A DNA stretch of 64,000 bases, from positions 62,001 through 126,000 of the forward strand of contig JAKLHY010000002.1 in the NCBI GenBank assembly GCA_022709905.1, read 5' to 3'. The position numbers were made by a program, and so were the translations under genes. This document shows, piece after piece, positions 44,901 to 52,110 of the stretch; position 1 is the stretch's first letter, and each line of letters starts with the position of its first letter. The notes beneath the pieces were generated by a model. The model saw only the letters and a list, made by a program, of their open reading frames with translations, had not been told where the DNA came from and did not search any database. This DNA is from Verrucomicrobiota bacterium (GTDB lineage Bacteria > Verrucomicrobiota > Verrucomicrobiia > Limisphaerales > UBA1319).

Positions 44901-47001
44901 TTATCGGTGTCAATTGAAAGGTCTCGAGCCAACCCCGCATGCGGTGTATCGGCGTCAAGTCGCATACGAGAACCTGGCATGCGGCACCTATGAATTCCAG
45001 GTTCAGGCCGTGGACCTTGACTTGAGTGTCTCGCCACAATCCGAGAAGCTGGTATTGGTCATTCGGCCGGACTACGAACAAATGGCGTTGGTTGGAGGAT
45101 TATGCATATCCGTCCTGACAGGATTGGCGCTGGGTGGAATTACTATCAAACACCGGCGGGAGCGAAACCAGGCTTTGGTGGAGCGTGCGCGGTATTTGGA
45201 GGAAGCCCGGCAGAGCTCGGAGAAGGCAAAGGCAGCCGCCGAATCGGCCAATCGCGCCAAGAGTCTTTTTTTGGCTAACATGAGCCATGAGATTCGCACT
45301 CCGCTCAACGCCATCCTGGGATTTTCACAACTCCTGCGGCGGAATCCTCAGCTTCCGGTCTCGCTCCGGCCTTCCATCAACACCATCGAACGCAGTGGAG
45401 ATCACCTGTTGGGCATGATCAACGATATTTTGGATCTCTCGAAGATTGAAGCCGGCAAGATGGAGGTGCAACCGGTCGATTTTGATTTGCGGGAACTGAT
45501 CAAGGACGTCTCCGCCATGTTCGAACTCAAGTGCCAGGAAAAAGGCCTCAGCTGGAGTGTCGATTACAGCGCAATGTCCCATCCCGCCCAAAGGACGCTC
45601 GTGCGCGGAGACGAGGGCAAGCTCAGACAGGTATTGATCAATTTGCTGGGCAATGGCGTAAAGTTTACTCAGCAGGGGAGTGTCGCCTTGCGTGTGTTAT
45701 CGGAGATCGATGGGCCGGAGTCCGGCAGCCATCCCCAGCGTCAGTGGAGTGAGAAGGGACAGGGTAGACCCGCATCGACGGATGACGAGCCATCGGTCCG
45801 ATTTCGATTTGAAGTCATCGACACAGGGCCCGGCCTGACCCGGAATCAACAGGCCCAGCTGTTTCAGCCATTTCAGCAGTTGATCCTTGGGAGAAAACAG
45901 GGGGGAACCGGACTGGGTTTAGCGATCTCCCAACGACAGGTTGAATTGATGGGCGGAACGATTGGAATCGAATCCGAAGTGGGCAAAGGATCAAGGTTTT
46001 ACTTCGAGGTGCCTCTCTTCGAGCTGAGGCCAAGTGACTCCGATCGCGCCTCGGAGCGATCCAGCCCGGCTTGGACAGTCGCGGAAGTGGATGACACTGG
46101 CCGGCATCTGGCGGCGGGTGTGTCGGTGCGCGCCCTGGTGGTGGATGATGTGCTCGAAAATCGCGAGTTGCTGCGGCAAATGCTCGAATCGATCGGTTGT
46201 CAGGTTCGAGTGGCCGGCAGCGGCGATGAGGCCCTGGCCGAGTTGCGATCGAATATGGCGGACATAGTCTTCCTCGATATCCGCATGCCAGGGATGGACG
46301 GCATACAGACGGCTCAAGCCATTCGGGCAATGGCGGCTTCACGACAAGCGGATGGCAGGGCGCGATCGCGGAGCGCGCCGCACACGGAACCGCGGGCCCA
46401 GGAATCCGGGCCTGCTGGCATCATGGACCAGGCCCAGCTTCAAGAGGAACCCGCGGATACCCACGAGCCTGGACCCGCCCGCCCCGTCCCTGTCCCTGAT
46501 GATGGAGGAGAGGGCGCCTGTGGGACCGGAGAAGAACCCTCCCCAGCATCCCAAACTCAACCGTTGCGATTGGTCGCCGTATCCGCTTCCGTGCTCGAGC
46601 ACGAGCGCAAACGGTATTTCGAAACAGGTTTCGATGACTTCATCAGCAAGCCGATCCGAATCGAACGGTTATCTGCGTGTCTTGCGGATCTTCTGGGCGT
46701 GACCTTTCAACCGCCCGCGTCTGTCGAATCTAGCCAGAACGGCGAGGGAGTAATCGGTCTGCGATCATTGACACTGCCCGCTGAACTGCGGCAGCGGCTG
46801 AGAACGGCCGCCCAGCATTATAGCACAACCGAGTTCCGCGAGTGTTTGCGCGAAGTCGAACAATACGGTCATCCGGGACAACAGTTGGCCGAGCGCTTGC
46901 AGGATTTGATCCGTCGTTACGCTGTGGACGATGTGTTGCGACTCCTGGACGATCTCGAGAAACCTGTAACCGATACTAAGGTGGAGGGATGTCCATCATG
47001 A
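41911..47001 (+). CDS. Hybrid histidine kinase with extracellular CBM9-like domain, beta-propeller and receiver
   Basis: A 1696-residue membrane sensor. Order: signal peptide (1-25); CBM9/DOMON-like domain (about 30-190, AYPVAGIQIDGDLSDWP); carboxypeptidase-regulatory-like domain (about 235-300); two-component propeller (Reg_prop) repeats (about 345-950, LWLGTDGGGVVRFDG, FWFGTQKGLLRF); Y_Y_Y domain (about 975-1045); TM helix near 1060; HisKA with NMSHEIRTPLNA (His near 1126); HATPase_c with NLLGNGVKF and GGTGLGL; a receiver from about 1405 with DIRMPG (Asp near 1454) and a late SKP Lys near 1580; and a C-terminal helical segment of about 80 residues. The receiver contains an insert of about 75 residues rich in Pro, Glu and Ala. 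The stop overlaps the start of the activator gene (ATGA). Confidence 0.94.
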   Translation: MKTRLQGTIVVMLEMLAVAFCPAAERTNSGLALAYPVAGIQIDGDLSDWPTGLPRYPITFVFHGEPPRDPKDYSADFRVGYNQAENALYIAGEVHDEDGLVTAGRSASLPKDEAVIVGIGIEIAGGSHLRLGFRQTRTNAATLLTQGDSNAVQYKPEHFDSTLRFWNGGWCYEFRINVDSLTHGRSRLCQGGKLELNVMIDDFDRGSSEEISRESGRMMCWYPGNMLRRLSGRGDLLLLGEGDPVGRLSGRVILSNRENPGTWKRLRFEPETAPGTLVRALTERDGSFEIDLPVGRYQVAVDQRNAESQLVQVAETSTATQPRLELVAPPLVGQVTKADPARVPAGRGTRRGAWRTFGVAEGLPAASVTGIVQDKKGELWLGTDGGGVVRFDGAWFSFYDLEGIFGGNRIAQVIRASDDCLWFVAPMEQPGEGVICLDRDRGHFTAYTRQDGLLNSRYELLAIDPQDRLCLKDDIGVARIDLRRGQVAQFSPADGLPNVMIRSFARSRKNCLYIGHMWSSMIGRWEGDRFTMLAKPLPDTNRLDTLETEDVNLLYEDHKGWLWVASSFRSILRRTGDEGATWKVVEGYPGYRVNQIYEDSQGRFWFGTQKGLLRFHEGKFDHFGSMTGLENESVLSILEDHEGRLWIGVEGGGLRVLDPAWTSYTSADGLDNNGITRLAEWGDRIAVGTKQGLNYVRGSAIIRSTLAISDSVTALWPSPDGDLMVVRSWPKIIGWDERPIHTNEMERLGKTLNHISGVIQDSHGQWWFAGERGLGLFDGRQVKFFSVLDGLPNMMLDCILNTRDDQLWVGTKGYGLSRKVGLTFTTYSRNNGLANDRVTALAEDHRGNIWAGTVSGLSRFNGSQCKTFTRQDGLPSDHILSLFVAANGRLWIGTAGGGLAIYDPNLELFQRLSREHGLTHDKVNAVLQDGRGDFWFGTEGGLTRYRPRTNTPAIRITAVTADGRSETGKQLTVSGRPRRVVVEFEGVSLGTHPDDMVYRCQLKGLEPTPHAVYRRQVAYENLACGTYEFQVQAVDLDLSVSPQSEKLVLVIRPDYEQMALVGGLCISVLTGLALGGITIKHRRERNQALVERARYLEEARQSSEKAKAAAESANRAKSLFLANMSHEIRTPLNAILGFSQLLRRNPQLPVSLRPSINTIERSGDHLLGMINDILDLSKIEAGKMEVQPVDFDLRELIKDVSAMFELKCQEKGLSWSVDYSAMSHPAQRTLVRGDEGKLRQVLINLLGNGVKFTQQGSVALRVLSEIDGPESGSHPQRQWSEKGQGRPASTDDEPSVRFRFEVIDTGPGLTRNQQAQLFQPFQQLILGRKQGGTGLGLAISQRQVELMGGTIGIESEVGKGSRFYFEVPLFELRPSDSDRASERSSPAWTVAEVDDTGRHLAAGVSVRALVVDDVLENRELLRQMLESIGCQVRVAGSGDEALAELRSNMADIVFLDIRMPGMDGIQTAQAIRAMAASRQADGRARSRSAPHTEPRAQESGPAGIMDQAQLQEEPADTHEPGPARPVPVPDDGGEGACGTGEEPSPASQTQPLRLVAVSASVLEHERKRYFETGFDDFISKPIRIERLSACLADLLGVTFQPPASVESSQNGEGVIGLRSLTLPAELRQRLRTAAQHYSTTEFRECLREVEQYGHPGQQLAERLQDLIRRYAVDDVLRLLDDLEKPVTDTKVEGCPS

Positions 47002-48518
47002 CTCACTCGTCCTCGGATCCAGCTGAGACAGCGTCGAAGATCCTTATTGTGGATGATGTTCCTGGCAACCTGGACCTCCTCACGGAAGCCCTCGAGGCGG
47101 CCGGATACAAGATCATGGCTGTGCCGAGCGGGGAAATCGCGTTAAGAATCGTATCGTCCATGCCGCCGGATCTCATTTTGCTGGACGTTCTGATGCCGGG
47201 GATGGACGGCTTTGAGACCTGCCGCCGCCTCAAAGCCAATGCTGTTACACGGGATGTCCCCGTTATTTTCCTCACGGCCAAGGACGAAGTGTCCAGCGTG
47301 CTGGAGGGATTCGGCGCCGGGGCAGTGGACTATGTGAGCAAACCCTTTCAGACCGAGGAAGTGCTCAGTCGCGTGGCAACTCACCTGAAGATCCATCGGT
47401 TGACGCGGGAGCTTCAACGGAAAAACGATGAGCTCCAAGCCGAGATCAACCGCCGTTGCCGGGCTGAGGCGGCCGTCGAGAGGGCTGAGGCGCAGCTCTC
47501 ATTGATCACGAAGCAGGAGGCCCAACGCTGGGGTATTTCGGCTTTTATCGGCCGCAGCGAGGCAGTCGTCAGAATCCTCCGGGACATTCGTCGTTTGCAG
47601 CACCATGAATCGACCCACGTATTAATCACCGGCGAGAGCGGCACCGGCAAGGAGTTGATTGCTCGCTCCATTCATTATGGCGGAGCCCAAGCGAAGGGAC
47701 CCTTTATCCCGGTCAATTGTTCGGCTGTGCCTGCCGAACTGGCCGAATCCTGCTTTTTCGGTCATAAGCGCGGCGCCTTCACGGGGGCGACCACCGATTG
47801 TCCCGGCTATTTTGAACAGGCCCATCAGGGAACCTTGTTTCTGGATGAGATCGGAGAAATGCCCCCCGCCTTGCAGGTCAAGCTCCTGCGTGTGATCGAA
47901 AATGGCGCCCTCACCCGGGTGGGCGACACGATGGAGCGACGCGTTACATGCCGGATTGTGGCCGTGACCAATGCCGACCTGTTGGCCGAGATCGAAACGG
48001 GACGGTTTCGAAAGGATCTTTATTATCGACTGGCCGGATTCACCATCGAAGTGCCCCCGTTGCGCGAACGCAAACAGGATATTCCCCTCCTCGTGGACCA
48101 TTTCCTCGATCTCCTGGCGATGGAAATGGGCATCCCCAAACCGGGCGTTCACCCGGCCGTTTTGAACGATCTCGAGGCCTATGATTTTCCTGGAAATATC
48201 CGTGAGTTGAAAAACATGATTGAGGCTGCTCTGATCGAGAGCAACGGCGGTGACCTGGGGCCGGAGCACTTGCGCATTGGGAAATGCGATCCGGGCGAAC
48301 ACGCCCTGGAATCCGGCACAAGACGATCCCGCCTGCCCAAGGAGACTGATACGATTTTGGCGTTCGTGCGCAAGCACGGCAGCATCAATAACACACAGTG
48401 CCGTGAACTCATGGGCCTGGGGCTGCAACGGGCTTGTTCTGTGCTCAGGAAACTGCACATGGCGGGGATTCTCACCAAGGAGAGCAGCCGCCGATGGACG
48501 CAGTATCGGTTGCCGTGA
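46998..48518 (+). CDS. Sigma54-dependent response regulator (REC-AAA+) with winged-helix-like C-terminus
   Basis: The ATG at 46998 overlaps the kinase stop (ATGA) and has GGAGGG at good distance, so translation is coupled; the earlier ATG at 46989 is too close to that site. The receiver (about 15-125) has phospho-acceptor Asp63 and Lys115. A coiled linker (about 135-175) leads to the AAA+ domain with Walker A GESGTGKE (212-219), GAFTGA (259-264), Walker B LFLDEI (280-285) and a sensor region VAVTNADL. GAFTGA shows contact with sigma54. The C-terminus (TDTILAFVRKHGSINNTQCRELMGLGL...RWTQYRLP) looks like a winged helix and not the usual Fis helix-turn-helix. Confidence 0.94.
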   Translation: MTHSSSDPAETASKILIVDDVPGNLDLLTEALEAAGYKIMAVPSGEIALRIVSSMPPDLILLDVLMPGMDGFETCRRLKANAVTRDVPVIFLTAKDEVSSVLEGFGAGAVDYVSKPFQTEEVLSRVATHLKIHRLTRELQRKNDELQAEINRRCRAEAAVERAEAQLSLITKQEAQRWGISAFIGRSEAVVRILRDIRRLQHHESTHVLITGESGTGKELIARSIHYGGAQAKGPFIPVNCSAVPAELAESCFFGHKRGAFTGATTDCPGYFEQAHQGTLFLDEIGEMPPALQVKLLRVIENGALTRVGDTMERRVTCRIVAVTNADLLAEIETGRFRKDLYYRLAGFTIEVPPLRERKQDIPLLVDHFLDLLAMEMGIPKPGVHPAVLNDLEAYDFPGNIRELKNMIEAALIESNGGDLGPEHLRIGKCDPGEHALESGTRRSRLPKETDTILAFVRKHGSINNTQCRELMGLGLQRACSVLRKLHMAGILTKESSRRWTQYRLP

Positions 48519-48719
48519 ATCGTTGGAGAGAGCGCGAGGCTTCGGTGCGCCAGTCCTCTGGCGCTGCGGATTGCTTGATCCTTGTGCCAAAGGTGTGGAT
48601 GACGACCGCAATCCAGAACGCGGTCGCGGATCAGAGGCAGGACCGAGAGCCGCAGCAAATTTAAAGCACCATTGCTTTTCGACTTGTGATCGGTCACACT
48701 TCTGGCCATCCGATTTCCT

Positions 48720-49034
48720 ATGAAACTCCTACACTCATCTCGAGAACCCGGAAAGCTGGAGCGTCTGCGCAGCGCCTTGGAGAACCGGGGGATTGCCTGC
48801 GCCATGCGCAATGAGCTAACCTCAGGCTTGACGGGCGAAATCCCCATAACTGATAGCATCCCCGAGCTTTGGCTTGTTAACGATCAACAATTGCCTGAAG
48901 CCTTGGGGATTCTGGAAGCGCTCAAGCAGCCTGCGGAACCAATTGGCTCTCCATGGACCTGTTCCGGATGCGGCGAAAGCATCGAAGCCCAGTTCGATTC
49001 GTGCTGGCGTTGCGGATCTCACAAGCCGGGATGA
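48720..49034 (+). CDS. DUF2007-like protein with C-terminal zinc ribbon
   Basis: Small cytosolic protein of 104 residues. The first 70 residues match the DUF2007 putative signal-transducing pattern (MKLLHSSREPGKLERLRSALENRGIACAMRNE and WLVNDQQLPEALGIL). The tail has a zinc ribbon with CSGC and CWRC (around residues 82-97). The family has no settled function. It lies 200 bp after the sigma54 regulator on the same strand and is convergent with the MFS gene 4 bp downstream. Confidence 0.82.
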   Translation: MKLLHSSREPGKLERLRSALENRGIACAMRNELTSGLTGEIPITDSIPELWLVNDQQLPEALGILEALKQPAEPIGSPWTCSGCGESIEAQFDSCWRCGSHKPG

Positions 49035-49037
49035 AAT

Positions 49038-50426
49038 TCACCTGTCCCAGTGTTTCGGCAGGAGAGTTCCTCCGACTCCCAGGACGAGAGCGGCGAGGCC
49101 GCCGAGCATCAAGGCCGGACCAAAGGAATGCGTTGCATCGGCGATGATCCCGGCGGCAAGTGGTCCCAGGGCTTGGCCGATGCCGAAGACCATGGTGATG
49201 AGTCCCAGGGCGGCGGGGGCAAGCCGGCCTCCAAACAAATCACCGCACAACGCCGCCATTAAAGCCGGCACGCTCCAGGCCGTAATGGCAAACAAACCTG
49301 CGGCCAGATAAAGGCTCCAGGCCTCCCGCGTGATGCCGGATAAAAAGAAGGCGATGCTTTGCAGGCTGAGCACCCATAAGAGCGCGGTTTTCCGTCCGCA
49401 ACGATCGGACACGCCTCCCCAAAGGAAACCGCTGATAATCGAGACCACGCCAATTTGAAACCAGAGGGCTCCGGCTTGGCTCGAACTGAATCCCGCTTCA
49501 GCCGTCAGATATCGAACAAAGAAGGTCGAGTAAATGATATAGGAAAAACCGAATCCAAAGTAAATGACTGCCAGCTGCCAAAGAACCTTGGATCGATAGA
49601 CCAAGCCCCACGACAATGTTGACACCGAGCTTTGAGACTGTTTTTCAGATCCCGAGTTCATCGTGGATGAACGCGCGCCTGTTTGCCTTACTGATGTCGT
49701 GGCGAGTTCCGTCTCTTCCCCTGGCGGCCCAGAAGGACGAGAGGAAGAGGATCTGTTCAAAGGGCCATCCTGTTCGGCGGTGCTTTCGCCAATGGCCTGG
49801 AGACCCAAATCCGCAGGACGGTTTCTGAGACAGAGATAGGCAACGGCGCCGATAGCGAGTGTCATCGCGCTAAGCACCCACCAGCTGATGCGCCAGCCGC
49901 CGCTTGGATAGTGTTGTAGAATAGCGGGAACCATAGGGCCGGTGACCATGAGCCCGAGGCTGGAACCGGCAACGGCCGCGCCTGTCGCGACGCCACGCCT
50001 CTTCCGTCCGAACCAGGCGGAGACAAGTCCCATGGCTGGCACGTTGCTGCCCGCTCCGCCGACTCCGGCCAGGAACCGCCCGATGCACGCCGCGGAAAAA
50101 ACCGGGATCAGCGCTGTCAGAGCCATCCCGACTGCGACAATGAATAAGGAGAATGCAATGACCACGCGCGGGCCGAATCGCGAGGCGAGGATGCCCGCTC
50201 CTGCCACGGTCAAGAGGTAGCCCAGCAGGTTCCACGATTGGAGCTGGCCCGTTTGCAGGTTGCTGAGCCGCATCGCCTCCTGCATCGCCGGCAGAATGCT
50301 CGTGTAACCAAAACGGGCTAATCCCAGCGCGCAGAAGGCCACGAGGATGATCACACCCAGAATCACCAAGCCGTAATGAAGAGGGGATCGCGAGGCCGTT
50401 TGATTCGATTCGTGCGCGTGTGGCAT
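49038..50426 (-). CDS. MFS transporter (YbfB/YjiJ or OFA-like)
   Basis: Twelve-helix major facilitator. The first half starts YGLVILGVIILVAFCALGLARFGYTSILPAMQEAM, a pattern typical of YbfB/YjiJ-family permeases. An A-motif-like GAGILASRFGPR follows TM2, and GFLWGGVSDRCGRKTAL is the second-half equivalent. A polar central loop of about 60 residues (STAEQDGPLNRSSSSRPSGPPGEE...) links the two bundles. The ATG at 50426 is used because the longer frame to 50513 would overlap the upstream lipoprotein gene and adds no membrane segment. The substrate is unknown. Confidence 0.88.
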   Translation of the reverse strand: MPHAHESNQTASRSPLHYGLVILGVIILVAFCALGLARFGYTSILPAMQEAMRLSNLQTGQLQSWNLLGYLLTVAGAGILASRFGPRVVIAFSLFIVAVGMALTALIPVFSAACIGRFLAGVGGAGSNVPAMGLVSAWFGRKRRGVATGAAVAGSSLGLMVTGPMVPAILQHYPSGGWRISWWVLSAMTLAIGAVAYLCLRNRPADLGLQAIGESTAEQDGPLNRSSSSRPSGPPGEETELATTSVRQTGARSSTMNSGSEKQSQSSVSTLSWGLVYRSKVLWQLAVIYFGFGFSYIIYSTFFVRYLTAEAGFSSSQAGALWFQIGVVSIISGFLWGGVSDRCGRKTALLWVLSLQSIAFFLSGITREAWSLYLAAGLFAITAWSVPALMAALCGDLFGGRLAPAALGLITMVFGIGQALGPLAAGIIADATHSFGPALMLGGLAALVLGVGGTLLPKHWDR

Positions 50427-50497
50427 GACCGGGATTAAATCCGACGATCCAGGCGCGCGCCCAATTCCGAGACTGCCTGCCGCAGGAAACGCCCTCT

Positions 50498-51184
50498 CTA
50501 GGGAGCCTGGCAATTCCGTGTGTTGTCAGCGCGCTCTTGAATCGACGCTATTTGCTTGTGCCTCGTCTGTTCGGTCAAGCACGAATCTTTTTGGATTTGT
50601 TCGAAGGCCAGTCCAACCAAGGGTTCAAGGTTCCCCCGGGCCGAAACCACCACCATGTCGTTTGCGCTCAATACGACGATGCAGGTCTTTAAATCGCGAC
50701 TCGAGCCTGCATTCCTCGGGACATAGATCGCGATCAACTCGGAGCCCTCCATCACCGTGACCATGCGATCCCATCCACGAGCGTTCATGGCCGTGTCGCC
50801 GGCTCGCAGCACCTTGTCACCGTCCTTGGCCGAATACTGGCACTTGCGATAGACCCCGACTTCGGCGCCCTTCACCGATTGCAGGGCGCATCGGGCCTCC
50901 GGGGGAAGCTCAACAAAGGAAAGGCCGGCGCGAGCCGCTGTCATCGTCAGAAATCCCACGCTGATTTCAATTTGCTTGTTCAGTTCGGTTCCAATGGCCT
51001 GGGCGACGCTGTTGCGCAAGGCCGCTGTGTCGGAGCTGACTCTCAAACAGCCGGTCACGCTGAGAGAAAGGAGAACCATGGCCAGCAACGTCCAGGCGGC
51101 TGGCCTGGAGTTTCGCGGACCGACAATCTCATTAACACCGGCAAAATGCGTTTTCCGATGCGAATCAATCGGTTGAGTGATCAT
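50498..51184 (-). CDS. Putative lipoprotein, DUF4252-like
   Basis: The ATG at 51184 is preceded by GGGAGAACCTC, a strong ribosome-binding site. The N-terminus has a hydrophobic stretch ending in the lipobox LSVTGC, predicting an outer- or inner-membrane lipoprotein. The mature part (about 190 residues) has the layout of DUF4252 proteins: a helical start, a VKGAEVGVYR segment, a GWDRMVTVMEGSELIAIYV strand pair and VVVSARGNLEPL near the end. It resembles the protein encoded just upstream (51281) in that order. The pair is 97 bp apart and probably co-transcribed. The role is unknown. Confidence 0.72.
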   Translation of the reverse strand: MITQPIDSHRKTHFAGVNEIVGPRNSRPAAWTLLAMVLLSLSVTGCLRVSSDTAALRNSVAQAIGTELNKQIEISVGFLTMTAARAGLSFVELPPEARCALQSVKGAEVGVYRKCQYSAKDGDKVLRAGDTAMNARGWDRMVTVMEGSELIAIYVPRNAGSSRDLKTCIVVLSANDMVVVSARGNLEPLVGLAFEQIQKDSCLTEQTRHKQIASIQERADNTRNCQAP

Positions 51185-51280
51185 GAGGTTCTCCCCTGTT
51201 GGTGTTCTGTGTCGGAAGGGACGTTGCCACTCCGAAAAATGTTCATCGCCCCCGGGCGGAAGATTCAAGTCACGTGCGGA

Positions 51281-51847
51281 TTAATGTTTCGTGTGCTCCA
51301 GCGCCGGTCCCAGGTTTTTCAGGGGTTCGATGTTGAAGCGTTCTCCGATCATCGCCACTTTTTCGGGGCGGATATTGCCGACAATGTTGACCAGAACGGC
51401 CTCTTTGTCTCCGCTCAGGACCGTGACCACCAAGCCTTCCACCGCTTCATCGCCACGCATCTTCAACCAAACGCCAACGTCTTCCTGGGGATTCTGAACG
51501 GTCACGACACGTTCCCACTGTAACGCGTCGAGTTCGTCCCGAATGGTTTGCACCCGTTTTCGGATATCCATCCGGTTGGCGTCACTGAGCCCCAGCACAT
51601 TGACCCGGACCTGTTGGATTCCCCGGAGCAAATCGGCCACTTGCGGCTCGGCTTTCGAGGCCAGTCGCGCCGCCATCGAAATCAAATTGCTCCGAATATT
51701 GACCTCGACGAATTCACCGCCGTCGGCAGACGGAGTGAGTTTGCCGAAATCCACATAGCCTGTGACAGGAGTCTGTGCCTGGGCAACGCTTCCGCCTATT
51801 AGGCCGATCAAGAGGATTGTCTGCGCATAATGAATCAGAGTTTTCAT
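51281..51847 (-). CDS. Exported DUF4252 domain protein
   Basis: Periplasmic protein of 188 residues with signal peptide (TILLIGLIGGSVAQAQ). The mature part matches DUF4252: EVNIRSNLISMAARLA, then IQQVRVNVLGL, LQWERVVTVQNPQEDVGVWLK and EAVLVNIVGNIRPEKV. Elsewhere such genes often accompany an ECF sigma/anti-sigma pair, but none is present here. It is the first gene of a likely two-gene unit with the lipoprotein gene downstream. Confidence 0.8.
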   Translation of the reverse strand: MKTLIHYAQTILLIGLIGGSVAQAQTPVTGYVDFGKLTPSADGGEFVEVNIRSNLISMAARLASKAEPQVADLLRGIQQVRVNVLGLSDANRMDIRKRVQTIRDELDALQWERVVTVQNPQEDVGVWLKMRGDEAVEGLVVTVLSGDKEAVLVNIVGNIRPEKVAMIGERFNIEPLKNLGPALEHTKH

Positions 51848-52110
51848 GGTAGATTTTATTTGTTTTGTTCTTGAGGGGAACCGTGGTTCCTATCTGATTC
51901 CGTATACCCGCTATGCTCGATCGAAGTTGCAGAAAGTTCAGTCCTCGTTCTTCGGGCACGAAAGACTGCGTTGAAAGGAGCCTGCCCACAGCCGATGGAC
52001 CGACCGGCCCTTTCAAATTTGGGATTTGAGAACATGCGACGCCTTGCGGTTCCTCGCAAGTCCGCTGCTCTCTTTGATGCCGTTCAGTGGCGTGGGATTG
52101 ACGGCTGGCC

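Noticed and set aside
47622..48611. 329-codon minus-strand frame
   Set aside because: Antisense to the sigma54 regulator gene, whose AAA+ motifs are unambiguous.
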